From Geomonas oryzisoli (lineage in GTDB: Bacteria; Desulfobacterota; Desulfuromonadia; Geobacterales; Geobacteraceae), in the NCBI RefSeq assembly GCF_018986915.1, contig NZ_CP076723.1, positions 2,141,501-2,205,500 of the forward strand: a DNA stretch of 64,000 bases, read 5' to 3'. The translations under genes and the position numbers were made by a program. The notes below the pieces were generated by a model. The model saw only the letters and a list, made by a program, of their open reading frames with translations, did no database searches and was not told where the DNA came from. This document shows, one piece after another, positions 18,001-26,325 of the stretch; the stretch's first letter is position 1; each line of letters starts with the position of its first letter.

Positions 18001-19417
18001 TCTTAGGCTGGTACTCCTCGAGGACCACGTGGAAGTTGGAGCCGCCGAAGCCGAAGGCGCTGACCCCGGCGCGGCGCGGCACATCGGGACGGGGGAACCA
18101 GGGACGCTTGCCGGTCGGGAGGTAGAAGGGGGAGTTTTCACCCACCACCACGCTTTGCGGGGTCTGTACCTTGATGGTCGGCGGAATCACCTTGTGGTGC
18201 AGGGCGAGCGCCGCCTTGATCAGGCCCGCGGAACCAGCCGCCGCCTTGGTGTGACCGATCTGCGACTTGACCGAGCCGAGGGCGCACCACGGGTTCTCGG
18301 CCGTGCCGTACACCTCGCGCAGCGCGTTCACTTCAACGGCGTCGCCGACCTTGGTGCCGGTGCCGTGCGCTTCCAGAAGGCCGATACTCTCCGGGGTGAC
18401 GTCCGCATTCTTGTAGGCGTTCAAAAGCGCCTTCTTCTGCCCGGCGGAGCTGGGGGCGTAGATGGCGTCCCCTTTGCCGTCGCTGGAGGAACCGATGCCG
18501 CGGATCACCGCGTAGATCTTGTCGCCGTCGCGCTCCGCATCGGCCAGGCGCTTCAGCACCACGATACCCAGGCCTTCACCAAGGATGGTCCCGTCGGCCG
18601 AGACGTCGAAGGGCTTGGCGTTGCCGGAGGGGGAAAGCGCCGGGGTCTTGCTGAAGCACATGTACATGAAGATGTCGTTGAAGGTGTCGATGCCGCCGCT
18701 CACGACGATATCGGACTTGCCGGACATGAGCTCCATGGAGGCGAGATGCAACGCGCTGAAGGAGCTGGCGCAGGCGGCGTCGACCACGCAGTTGGTGCCG
18801 CCGAGATCGTACTGTTTGCTGATCCTGCCCGCGACCACGTTGCCCAGGAGCCCCGGGAACGAGTTTTCCTGCCAGGGAACGTAGGAATCGGAGATGCGCT
18901 CGACCACGTCTTTCGCGGTTTCCTCGTCGACGCCGGCGTCCTTGAGCGCGGAGCGCCAGACCGGGTGCCCCAGACGGGCCCCCAGCGGGATGACCAGTTC
19001 CAGCGTGCCGGTGACCCCGAGGATTACGGAGACGTTGCTCTTGTCGAAGGCGCGATCGGGGCCGTAGCCGGCATCTTTGAGCGCCTGACCAGCGGCGACC
19101 AGGCCCAGCAACTGGGAGGTGTCGATCGCCTCCAGGACGTTGGGCGGGATGTTGAACTCCATCGGGTTGAAGTCGACGGGAGAGAGGAAGCCGCCGCGGC
19201 GCCCGTAGGTGCGGTCGGGACTCTTCTGATCCTCGTCGTAATAGGCATCCACCGGCCAATGCGTGGAAGGGACTTCGGTGATGGCGTCGACCCCGTCCAC
19301 GATGTTGGCCCAGTAGGCGTTTTTATCCGCTGCTTGCGGGAAGAGGCAACCGATGCCGATGATGGCAAGCTGAGTTCCGTTGCTGGAGACGGCAGGTTTC
19401 AGATCATCAGTTTTCAA
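12041..19417 (-). CDS. pfaA: PfaA-type polyunsaturated fatty acid synthase subunit (KS-AT-5xACP-KR-DH)
   Basis: This 2458-residue protein runs: ketosynthase (about 15-450; Cys216 in DAACASS, EAHGTGTKVGD, KSQIGH), malonyl acyltransferase (about 560-880; Ser678 in GHSYGE), an Ala/Pro-rich stretch, five acyl carrier domains, ketoreductase (about 1875-2140; VVITGGGRG, GVVHGAG) and a C-terminal dehydratase-like double hot dog (about 2165-2455). The phosphopantetheine serines in GIDSIKR are Ser1174, 1275, 1380, 1481 and 1587. I chose the TTG at 19417: it overlaps the pfaD stop (TTGA) and has AAGGAG eight bases upstream. The frame stays open 72 codons further, but that part duplicates the pfaD coding region. 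It builds polyunsaturated chains from malonyl units without oxygen. Confidence 0.93.
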   Translation of the reverse strand: MKTDDLKPAVSSNGTQLAIIGIGCLFPQAADKNAYWANIVDGVDAITEVPSTHWPVDAYYDEDQKSPDRTYGRRGGFLSPVDFNPMEFNIPPNVLEAIDTSQLLGLVAAGQALKDAGYGPDRAFDKSNVSVILGVTGTLELVIPLGARLGHPVWRSALKDAGVDEETAKDVVERISDSYVPWQENSFPGLLGNVVAGRISKQYDLGGTNCVVDAACASSFSALHLASMELMSGKSDIVVSGGIDTFNDIFMYMCFSKTPALSPSGNAKPFDVSADGTILGEGLGIVVLKRLADAERDGDKIYAVIRGIGSSSDGKGDAIYAPSSAGQKKALLNAYKNADVTPESIGLLEAHGTGTKVGDAVEVNALREVYGTAENPWCALGSVKSQIGHTKAAAGSAGLIKAALALHHKVIPPTIKVQTPQSVVVGENSPFYLPTGKRPWFPRPDVPRRAGVSAFGFGGSNFHVVLEEYQPKKQVVDWDGNTQILAFSGADAAAVAARLDSVPADAAWGVLRDLALASRASFDAKAACRLALVVERNKTNLASLVKNARAMLDKDAKSAWQTPDGAYYACGDASGKLGMLFPGQGSQYTGMLNDLACRFPQVLDAVAASDEGFVGAGRKRLSDLIYPPSAFDEATRAKQEEELRATQAAQPAIGATSLGALRVLRSFGVEPNAVAGHSYGELTALCAAGRLDESALHELSRLRGQLMGAGAGDKGSMLAVSAPLEKVAEVVAAEKLDLVIANRNAPTQAVLSGTTAEIKRAAAVFRGLDLTCKELPVAAAFHSALVADAAKPFLAALEKIDMPQAKIPVYANTTAAVYPADTAAAKAQLAAQLAKPVEFVAEIEAMYAAGITSFVEVGPGNRLTGLVQAILGKRPHLAFAIDASSGKRTGVADLARTLAQLAVLGYGVNLALWDEGHRPAPAPTGKKPALTIPLCGANYVKAKPKKPAVQPKPAVVAAPAPVAAMSAPSAPVQAAAAVPQQAGYQTAAPAAPTYQPQPAVAQPAAHASLNESLRLAREGMAVLQKMQEDTALLHRRFLEGQEAAAKTFQTLLEQQQRLIMGAPVVPAAQVAPTAFAPAAPVAAPVQAPAYVAPVAAAPAPVAPVAAKAVPAPVAAAPAASASVASVASAPVAAKGADAGHITQTLLTVISEKTGYPIEMLELDMGMDSDLGIDSIKRVEILSTLQERLPGSPVIGPEHLGTLRTLGDIAGHLAAGAAPAAAASQGTGSAGACPPSACPASQVTETLLAVISEKTGYPVEMLELDMGMDSDLGIDSIKRVEILSTLQERLPGSPAIGPEHLGTLRTLGDIAGHLSAGMASVAAAAPVTASAATNAGTGSAGASPLSNVTETLLAVVSEKTGYPVEMLELEMGMDSDLGIDSIKRVEILSTLQERLPGSPAIGPEHLGTLRTLGDIAGHLAAGAVSVTATASAVTSMGTGSAGACPPSNVTETLLDVVSEKTGYPTEMLELTMGMDSDLGIDSIKRVEILSTLQERLPGSPTIGPEHLGTLRTLGDIAGFLGAGSAAAPTAAAVAAPAAPAAPVAPATAAVDHAAVCQALLDVVSDKTGYPAEMLELTMGMDSDLGIDSIKRVEILSALQERLPACPAIGPEHLGTLRTLGDIAAFLAGPAKAAAPVVVEAAAPAASEAAPATAAPVAAASAPAESVAHPIQRSSVVPVVIAESDDDAITIANDGEIWVTDDGSAFAAELCGILLEHGCSVRKINAAQAQQIAPAGKLSGLVICAPVAGTDDLFLENAFRLLKDAAAALGESGRAEGAVCVTVSRLDGAFGFGSGKTLKDPLSGALAGLTKTAAFEWPDVACKAIDLGEFPHPAAAAGAVAIEMLRRGPVEVGLTPEGRFALQTAVLPAAPAPAVPVLDQGDVVVITGGGRGVTAVSALALAKEYHPFLVLLGRSPEPQEEPAWLTGLTDEADIKRAIMQNATGKLHPREIEERYRSVVAGRELRATLTSIAATGAEAIYRSVDIRDQSAMELLLGEIRRAHGPIRGVVHGAGVLADRLIVDKTPEQFQQVYSTKVHGLRALLHATRNDDLKFVALFSSSTGRFGRVGQVDYAVANEVLNKTAQAEARRRSGCHCVSINWGPWDGGMVTPALKKVFASEGIGVIDLAEGGEFLAREISAADAPVEIVAIAQLPEQVTAAAPAAGKSLSLSEAFSLTLTVPEYPFLRSHVLDGKAVLPMAVIVEWLAHGALHGNPGFRFHGFNDLRICKGVVFEDNTPFTVNVMAGRAEKRESFWLVPVELSSPGVNGKTILHARAEIVLATKHPEGIRSIKEIPSTPYAPHEGVIYNNERLFHGPDLHGIEQVDGCSAKGIAASVKGAPAPAKWIRRPLRSSWLTDPLVLDSAFQMMILWSFERFGAGSLPCFAGRYRQFQESFPREGVQVVIRVTSESKHGASADMEFLDRSSGKLVARLEGYECVIDPSLKQAFQRNKLRTVTVVGAA
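15085..15113. repeat. REP-like palindrome between ACP3 and ACP4
   Basis: The arms GGGGACAGGCACC and GGAGCCAGTCCCC are read on the minus strand as linker peptide GTGSAGACP. Confidence 0.88.
15388..15416. repeat. REP-like palindrome between ACP2 and ACP3
   Basis: The arms GGGGACTGGCACC and GGAGCCAGTCCCC are read as linker peptide GTGSAGASP. Both flanks match those of the 15085 copy. Confidence 0.88.
15718..15746. repeat. REP-like palindrome between ACP1 and ACP2
   Basis: The arms GGGGACAGGCACC and GGAGCCGGTCCCC are read as GTGSAGACP. The downstream linker is slightly longer than in the other two copies. Confidence 0.88.
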
Positions 19418-21027
19418 CAAAGGTACTCCTTGATTTGTGCGATTTCGAGGGGGTGCGGTGCGATCTCTTCCAGGCGCAGCTCGATGCCCTGGCTGCGCAG
19501 GAAGTTGGCGCGGGTAAGGTGCGCCGCGCCGTGCAGGATGTTGAGCGCCACCGTGACGATCTTGCGCTCGGCGGCTGCCTCGAGGAAGGAGCCGGCGGCC
19601 CATTCGTTGAAGGCGCCCATGGCGGGGCCGCACCAGACCTGGTAATCCATCTTGCGGGTTTCAACGCCGTCCTTGGCCCAGTGTGCCCCCATGCCGAGGT
19701 ACCAGCGGAAGACCAGCGCCATCTTGTGCTTCGGGTCGCGCTCGCTGCGCTCCACCTGGGAAGGGTCGCGCTTCAAAAAGTAGTCGCGGGTGCCGCGCCA
19801 GATCTCTTCCAGCGGGGCGAGGAACATGGTCTTTTCCAGCTTCTCGCGTTCCGCGGCCGGGATCTCGTCCATGCTGCCGTAGCTGCGGTAGAGCTCGTAG
19901 AGCTTGGCGGCGCGCATGGGGAACATGGTGCCGCGCTTCAGGACCTGCACAGTGACCCCCATCTCGAACATGTCGGCGGCGGGCGCCATGGTGACGTCGG
20001 CCTGGCGGGTGCCGGCCAGCATGCCGCGCACGAGGTCGGAGGTGCCGGACTCGACGCAGGCCTGGTTGACCGAACCGGTCATGACGTAGGCGGCGCCCAT
20101 GGCGAAGGCGGCTGCGGCGGAAGCCGGGGTGGAGACGCCGCCGCCAAGACCCACGCGAAGCTTGCAGTCATAGCCGTACTGGCTCTCCAGCCGTGCGGCA
20201 AGCGAGTTGATGGTCGGGAAGAGGGCCATGGCCGGCCGGTTGTCGGTGTGGCCGCCGGAGTCGGCCTCGGCCGTCACGTCCTGGGCCAGCGGCACATGGG
20301 CTGCGAGCTCGGCCTGCTCGGCGGTGATGGAGCCGTTTTCGACCAGGGCGCGCAGAAGCTTCTCGGGCGCGGGCGCAAAGAACTTCGCCGCCAGCTCCTC
20401 GCGGGACACCTTGGCGATGATCCGGTTCGGGGTGACGATGCTGCCGTCGGCCGCGCGCTTGATGCCGTGCAGGCGGTAGCGCACCAGGGGGAGGGTCAGG
20501 GCGAGAAACGCCGATGCCTCGATGATGCGCACACCCTTGCGGATGTAGAGTTCGGCCAATTCCTTCTCCAGCTCCGGCTCGTGCGGGGAGTGGATCAGGT
20601 TGAAGCCGTAGGGGATGTCGCCCAGGGACTGCTTGAGGCGGTCGGCTGTGTCAGAAACCGTGGAGATGGGAAGGCCGGCTGCGCCGAAGAAACCGAGCAT
20701 CCCGGCACGACCGAGCTCTTCCGCCATGGCGGCGGAGCTGATCCCCTTGGCCATGGAGCCGCCCAGGTACGGGTACCGGATGCCGATCTCGCGGCAGAAG
20801 GAAGGATCGCCCAGGTTTTCAGGGAGACAGGCGGGGGCGTACCCGACGCAGGACTGCACGCTCCCGGCGCCACCAAGTTGGGGGACGAGGTTGCCATCGC
20901 GCTGCACCAGGTACAGGGGGTGGCGTACGACGCGGAGCGCGTCTCTAAGACTCATAACGGCAGGCTCGGAACTCTCGGATTTGGCAGAGCGAGCAGCAGA
21001 CTCGCCCTGAAGTGAAAAAAGATCCAA
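19414..21027 (-). CDS. pfaD: PfaD, trans-acting enoyl reductase of the PUFA synthase
   Basis: This 537-residue flavoprotein belongs to the PfaD branch of the nitronate-monooxygenase-like TIM barrels. Visible landmarks are GYAPACLPENLGDPSFC near the N-terminus, GLGGGVSTPASAAAAFAMGAAYVMTG for phosphate binding, and the family-typical C-terminal CGPAMGAFNEW. It reduces selected enoyl-ACP intermediates during PUFA chain growth, so it decides where double bonds are kept. I chose the TTG at 21027, with AGGAGA seven bases upstream; the frame is open to an ATG at 21102 but without a ribosome site. Its stop overlaps the pfaA start. The 255 bases upstream, back to tesA, could hold the operon promoter, but I see no convincing -35/-10 pair there. 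Confidence 0.9.
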   Translation of the reverse strand: MDLFSLQGESAARSAKSESSEPAVMSLRDALRVVRHPLYLVQRDGNLVPQLGGAGSVQSCVGYAPACLPENLGDPSFCREIGIRYPYLGGSMAKGISSAAMAEELGRAGMLGFFGAAGLPISTVSDTADRLKQSLGDIPYGFNLIHSPHEPELEKELAELYIRKGVRIIEASAFLALTLPLVRYRLHGIKRAADGSIVTPNRIIAKVSREELAAKFFAPAPEKLLRALVENGSITAEQAELAAHVPLAQDVTAEADSGGHTDNRPAMALFPTINSLAARLESQYGYDCKLRVGLGGGVSTPASAAAAFAMGAAYVMTGSVNQACVESGTSDLVRGMLAGTRQADVTMAPAADMFEMGVTVQVLKRGTMFPMRAAKLYELYRSYGSMDEIPAAEREKLEKTMFLAPLEEIWRGTRDYFLKRDPSQVERSERDPKHKMALVFRWYLGMGAHWAKDGVETRKMDYQVWCGPAMGAFNEWAAGSFLEAAAERKIVTVALNILHGAAHLTRANFLRSQGIELRLEEIAPHPLEIAQIKEYLC

Positions 21028-21282
21028 ACGGGATTCTCCTGTTGCCACGAATTTGCAGCGGAGTTGCGATGGCGTAAAGGTACTGAATCGGTAGAAGGAC
21101 AAGGCTCGGGCATAGAGAAGGCAGGTTCACGCATCAGGTCTATTGCAGCAACGAAAGGCGGATCCGGCTGTAAGCAATGGTGCCCAGTTTAACAGAGTAC
21201 GTGTACATTAAATCGTGCAAAAAAGCAAGACAAGACGCGGGTTCAGGGCAACTTTTAACAGTACGGAGGGAGGAGCTGTGGC

Positions 21283-21936
21283 TCATCGACCTCCCTTTTG
21301 TTGGATGGCTTTGAGCAGGTAGGGATAAACGGTCTCTGTGACGATGGTGTACCCAGTGGCGGTAGGATGGACACCGTCCGCCAGGTTGAGGCTCTCCTTG
21401 CCGGCGACCTTGTCCAGGAAGAACGGGACCAGGATCACCTTGTGCTCCTTGGCGACGCGGGGGTAGATGGCGGCGAATTTGGCGGTGTAGGCGGGTCCCA
21501 GGTTCTTCAGCATCCTCATGCCGGCCAGGACCACGACCACGCCCTTGGCCTGCAGGGTGGACACGATCTTGCCGATGTTGCGGTGGGCAAGTTCCGGGTC
21601 CTGACCGCGCAGGCCGTCGTTGGCGCCGGTTTCCAGGATGACGATGTCGGGCTTTAGCTTCATGACCCAGTCGACCCGGGCGAGTGCCCCGGAACTGGTT
21701 TCGCCGCTGATGCCGGCGTTGATGACGGTCCACTGGTAGCCGGCCTGCTGCAGTTTGCGTTGCAACTGGGCGGGGTACGCCTCGGACTCCGGTACGCCGT
21801 ACCCTGCGGTGAGGCTGTCGCCGAAGGCGACGATGGTGCCGTGGCTTGCCGGTTTGGCGGCGCCTGCCGCGAGCACCGGCCCCGCACCGGCCACGGCGCA
21901 GAGAGCGAGGGTGAAGATGGTGAAGAGGTTGCGCAT
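21283..21936 (-). CDS. tesA: TesA-like GDSL arylesterase/lysophospholipase (exported)
   Basis: This 217-residue protein has an N-terminal signal peptide ending near VLAAG (residues 1-25). It carries SGNH-hydrolase blocks: GDSLTAGYG with the nucleophile Ser near residue 41, the Gly of INAGISGET, GAND near residue 109, and DGVHPT with the catalytic Asp and His near the C-terminus. The length and motifs match E. coli TesA/ArE-type periplasmic thioesterase-esterases. The start ATG follows AAAGGAG. It lies downstream of ybbP on the same strand and upstream of pfaD. Because it is exported, direct chain release from the cytosolic Pfa complex is unlikely. Confidence 0.87.
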   Translation of the reverse strand: MRNLFTIFTLALCAVAGAGPVLAAGAAKPASHGTIVAFGDSLTAGYGVPESEAYPAQLQRKLQQAGYQWTVINAGISGETSSGALARVDWVMKLKPDIVILETGANDGLRGQDPELAHRNIGKIVSTLQAKGVVVVLAGMRMLKNLGPAYTAKFAAIYPRVAKEHKVILVPFFLDKVAGKESLNLADGVHPTATGYTIVTETVYPYLLKAIQQKGGR

Positions 21937-21970
21937 GTTTTCTCCTTTGCGGGCAGACCCGGCCGCCGAA

Positions 21971-21999
21971 GGGGACTGGCTCCGAAGGTGCCTGTCCCC
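21971..21999. repeat. REP-like palindrome, ybbP-tesA gap (copy 1)
   Basis: The arms GGGGACTGGCTCC and GGTGCCTGTCCCC lie 35 bases upstream of the tesA start. It is one of two intergenic copies. Confidence 0.88.
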
Positions 22000-22052
22000 C
22001 TCGCTTTTCTGGCTACTCGTCCGGGCCTCTGAAGCGGGCGCCGTAAACCAAA

Positions 22053-22082
22053 GGGGACAGGCACCTTTCGGAGCCAGTCCCC
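22053..22082. repeat. REP-like palindrome, ybbP-tesA gap (copy 2)
   Basis: The arms GGGGACAGGCACC and GGAGCCAGTCCCC sit 3 bases past the ybbP stop, inverted relative to copy 1. The pair (spacing 53 bases) has the head-to-head layout typical of REP doublets. Confidence 0.88.
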
Positions 22083-22085
22083 TTT

Positions 22086-24576
22086 CTACTCATCCGACTG
22101 CTCGCGCAGGAACGTCACCGGCTTTTGCCGCAGCAGCGGGAGGGTCACGGCCAAGCCGACCAGAACCACCAGCAAGGTTGTTCCGGCTAGCAGCAGCAGG
22201 CTGTCGGCAGGGTAGGGCTGGTACCCCATGTCGAGCCCCTTGCGGCAGATGAGCAGGCTCGCCACCTGGGACATGAGCAGGGCGATCGCCCCGCTGACCA
22301 GGCCGAGCAGCAGGTTTTCGGCTGCAAAAACGGCCAGCACGAAACCGCGCCTCGCGCCGAGGATGGTGAAGTAGACGGCCTCCTGGATCCTGGCGTAGCG
22401 GGTCGCGAAGACCGAGCTTACCACAATCAGCACCCCGGCGACGATACTGAAGGAGGTGAAGAAACGCACGATGGTGGAGAGCTTCCCCATAATCCGGCCG
22501 AAGACGACCACGGTTTCGGTGAGATCGATGACGCTCACGTTGGGAAACCGGGCGACGACCTGGTTCTGCAGGGAACTGATGCGATTCTTGTCGACGCGAA
22601 CCGCTGCAAAGATGGTGTGCGGTGCACCGGCAAGCGCATCCGGCGGGAAAACGAAATAGAAAAAGGGGGTAAAACCGCTGCTGGTGCGGGTGCGGATACT
22701 GGCGATGCGGGCGGTCATCGGAACACCCTGGATCTTGAAGGTGATGCTGTCGCCCATCTTCATGTCGTGCATCTTGAGCACCGTGTCCAGCACCGACACC
22801 TGCAACGTGTCGCCCCAGTCCTTCCTGAACAAGGTGGCGCCGGAAACGATGCGCTCGTCGGCAAGAAGGTCGTTGCGGTAGGTAAGGTTCATCTCCCGCC
22901 CGAGGTTGTCTCCCCGCGACTGCCGCTCCTTTTCGGGATCGATAGCCTTGTCGTTCACGGCACTCACCGTTCCCTTGACGATGGGGTAGTAGCCGGCACC
23001 GGCCCCCAGGAGCCTGGCCACGCCTTCCTTCTGGTCGGGCTGGATGTCGATCAGGAACACGTTGGGGGCACCGGGAGGGAATGATTCGATGAAACTGGCA
23101 TCGAGGTTCTTTTCCACCAGGGTGATGGAGAAGATCACACCGAGGGCGGCGGACAGGGTGACGATGATGGAGAGGGAGGCGTTGTGCGGCCGGAACAGTC
23201 CTTTGAGGGCCTGCCTGAGCGCGAGATTGCCCGGGCGGCTTCGCTTCAGCAGACCCAGCACCAGCGCGGCAAGCAGATAGGAAACCAGGACGAGCGTTAC
23301 CAGTGCCAGCATGAAGTAAAGCCCGGTCTTCAGATCGCGCAGCCGGATCAGCACCATGGAGAGGAAAAAGAGCGCGCCCAGGCCGGCGATGACCCAGGTG
23401 GAGCGGCTCCAGATCCGCGCCGCGTCCTCCTTGCCGAAAATGGCGCGGGGCTTCACTTCCTTGAGCCGGTACAGGGGAAGGGCTGTGAACAGGAGCACCA
23501 CCAAGAGACCGATCAGCATTCCCTGCCAGATCGCGCCCGACGAGATCTGCAGCGTCACCTGGGCGGGGATGAGCCCGCTGAAAAGGGCGGGGAGGAAGCG
23601 CTGCAACAGGAAACTGCCGGTGAGACCGATGATTGTTCCGACGGCGCCGAGGACCAGGGTCACGGCCAGGAAGTGCCAGATGATGAACCGGCTCTTCGCC
23701 CCCAGAGCCTTCAGCACGGCGATGGTCCGCTCCTGCTCCTTCAGTAGCGCAAAAAGAGTGCTCTGGATGCCGAAGCCCGACAGAAGCAGGGTGAAGATGC
23801 CGCTCAGGTTGAGGAAGAAGAGGAGGTTGTCGAAGAAGCGCTTTACCCTGGAGCCGGCGTTCTTGTAGGTGGCGACACGCACGCGGGTTTCGTCGCTGGC
23901 GGCGGTAAGGCGCGCGGCGATGGCATCGAGTTCCCCCTGGTGCGCGAGCTTGAGCAGGGTCACGTGTTCCACGCGGCTACCCACCCCGATCAGTCCCAAT
24001 GCCTCCTTGTCTGCCGCGGCGATGAAAACCCTGGGGCCGAGCGAAAAGAAATTGACCGGCCGATCGGGCTCCTGCAGCACCACGTCGCGCACCACCAGCG
24101 TCGCGTTACCGACCTTGAGTGAATCCCCGAGATGCAGGCGCAGACGGTCCAGAAGCTGCTGTTCCACGACCAGGGTGCCTGGCTTGAGCACGTCGGCCAG
24201 GGGCTTGCCTGAGCCGAGCAGTACCCTGCCGTAGAAGGGGTAGCCCGGCTCGACCACCTTCAGGTTGCAAAGCAGAGAACCTTCACCCGTTACTTTCTGA
24301 ACCACCGAGTAAAAGTCCCACAACCTAGCACTTTTTGCCTGACCGTTTTGTGCCAGGGTGGCGATTTCCTTTTCTACCGAAGGGGGTAGGGGGGCGTGGG
24401 ACCTGACGATGATGTCGCCCGCGTGCAGCGACTGGGCGTCGCGCAAAAGCGAGCTCTCGACGCTCTCACGGAAGCTCCCCAGCGAGACCAGGGTGATCAT
24501 GGAGAGGGCGACGCAGAGGATGAAGACGGCGCACTGCCGCTTAGCCCCGGTCATCTGTCGCGCTATGAAACGGAGG

Positions 24577-24584
<8 letters not shown>
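22086..24584 (-). CDS. ybbP: YbbP-like ABC transporter permease (FtsX/MacB family)
   Basis: This protein of about 832 residues has one N-terminal membrane segment, a large extracytoplasmic region, three to four membrane segments near residues 255-420, more around 440-490, a second periplasmic domain and a final cluster of membrane segments (about 700-830). This duplicated FtsX-domain layout is that of YbbP, partner of YbbA. Such transporters act on lipophilic or envelope substrates, but the substrate is not known. I chose the ATG at 24584 (8-base overlap with ybbA); an ATG at 24605 would add 7 residues. The set ybbA-ybbP-tesA parallels the E. coli neighbourhood, although there tesA is divergent. 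Confidence 0.87.
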
Positions 24585-25257
<673 letters not shown>

Positions 25258-25342
25258 CAGGGTAGGGTCCGATCTCGTATCTGGCTTCACTGCATAAATC
25301 GAGGCTTACAGTCAGCAATATCTATCACAACTACAAAGAAAA

Positions 25343-25364
25343 GGGCAGGTCCCAGGACCTGCCC
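25343..25364 (-). terminator. Rho-independent terminator after rubredoxin
   Basis: The ten-base arms GGGCAGGTCC and GGACCTGCCC are separated by CA. On the minus strand they are followed by TTTTCTTTG. This separates the rubredoxin/usp transcripts from ybbA. Confidence 0.7.
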
Positions 25365-25395
25365 CCGCAGGTAATTATCACTCATCGGTAGCCCG

Positions 25396-25572
25396 TCAAC
25401 GCTCCGGTTCCTCGGGATACGGTTCGAAGAAACTCTTGGCGGCCTTGCACACGGGACAGTGCCAGTCAGGAAGCAACTCCTCAAAGGAGATGTCCGGCGG
25501 GACATCGTTGATCGGGTCTCCCTCATCAGGGTCGTAGACGTGCCGGCAAATGGTGCAGATCCATCGCTGCAT
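25396..25572 (-). CDS. Rubredoxin
   Basis: This 58-residue protein has the two rubredoxin iron knuckles: CTICRHVYDP near the N-terminus (residues 6-9) and CPVCKA near residues 40-43, with the conserved WICTIC..YDP..GDP and W-H-C-P-V-C context. It carries one electron on a mononuclear Fe(SCys)4 centre, in anaerobes often towards oxygen- or superoxide-detoxifying enzymes. The ATG at 25572 is preceded by GAGGGGG. It lies 25 bases downstream of the usp gene on the same strand, so the two may be cotranscribed stress functions. Confidence 0.93.
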   Translation of the reverse strand: MQRWICTICRHVYDPDEGDPINDVPPDISFEELLPDWHCPVCKAAKSFFEPYPEEPER

Positions 25573-25597
25573 GGGCAATCCCCCCTCGCTTCGCGAG

Positions 25598-26080
25598 CTA
25601 CCACTGAACCGAATCCGGCTCCCTCTTGACCAGCAGGATGCTGCAGGGCATACGGCGCAGGATCGCGTCGTTGTCCCGCCCAAAGAGCATGTGCTCGACG
25701 CGCCCTTCTTCATGGGCAAGCAGCACCATGAGGTCGATCCTTTCGTCCTTGACCACCTGCATGATCTCGTCTACCGGCTTCCCTTCTTTGATGATGACCT
25801 TGATGGGCAGGCCGGCGCGAATCTCCTGGCCGATCATCTGGTTCAGTTCGTCCTTGGCCCGCTCCCTAATGCTCGCGTAGTTCTTCACCTCGTCGGGGAT
25901 GGCGCTGGGGGCGTTCAGCGCTCCTCCCGCCATGCTCATGGTCCCTTCGGGATTGCTTGCGATATGGAGCACCATGAGCTCGGAGCCGTATCTCCTGGCA
26001 ATGGAGACCCCTGCCTGAACGGCATCCCTGCAGTATTCGCTCATCCTGTTGACCACGAGAACGCGTTTGTAATTTTCCAT
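25598..26080 (-). CDS. Universal stress protein (UspA family)
   Basis: This 160-residue single-domain protein has the Usp fold pattern: KRVLVVNRMSE at the start, ELMVLHIAS as strand 2, DLMVLLAHEEG as strand 4 and a final CSILLVK strand. The usual ATP-binding loop G-x2-G-x9-G-(S/T) is not clear; the corresponding segment reads FGRDNDAILRRMPCS, so nucleotide binding is uncertain. Such proteins modulate survival under starvation or oxidative stress. The ATG at 26080 has AGGAGG about 8 bases upstream. Confidence 0.87.
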   Translation of the reverse strand: MENYKRVLVVNRMSEYCRDAVQAGVSIARRYGSELMVLHIASNPEGTMSMAGGALNAPSAIPDEVKNYASIRERAKDELNQMIGQEIRAGLPIKVIIKEGKPVDEIMQVVKDERIDLMVLLAHEEGRVEHMLFGRDNDAILRRMPCSILLVKREPDSVQW

Positions 26081-26223
26081 GGCCTTGCCTCCTGAGTGGA
26101 CGTCGCTTTGTGGTTCCCGGTATCCCTGAATTTAAGTATCCGCCTGAATCGTGCAGCATTTTGGGATGTTAACGAATCCGGCGGGGGGGAGGCGCTAATG
26201 ATTGACCAACCCAGTATATACGA

Positions 26224-26251
26224 TTGCCAACCCGCAGCAACTTGGTATAAA
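26224..26251 (+). promoter_or_regulatory. Candidate sigma-70 promoter for the 26326 lipoprotein gene
   Basis: TTGCCA (26224-26229) and TATAAA (26246-26251) are separated by 16 bases, about 75 bases before the start codon, in an AT-richer stretch. Confidence 0.5.
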
Positions 26252-26325
26252 TATTTCCAATCTTTTGCCGCCCGCCTTCACAACCCTGCCTACACGTAAA
26301 TCCAGCCCGTTAACGGAGGTGACAC

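Noticed and set aside
19418-19633. Upstream start for PfaA (72 more codons)
   Set aside because: The extra residues are an Arg-rich shadow of the pfaD 3' end, whereas the TTG at 19417 has a good ribosome site.
15998-19645. Very long open frame on the plus strand opposite pfaA (over 1200 codons)
   Set aside because: It is antisense to a clearly coding gene, has Arg/Gly-rich composition with no domain, and is the expected by-product of a high-GC third-position bias.
21283-21936. TesA as the chain-releasing thioesterase of the PUFA synthase
   Set aside because: It has a clear export signal peptide, so it should not meet the cytosolic ACP-bound chains.
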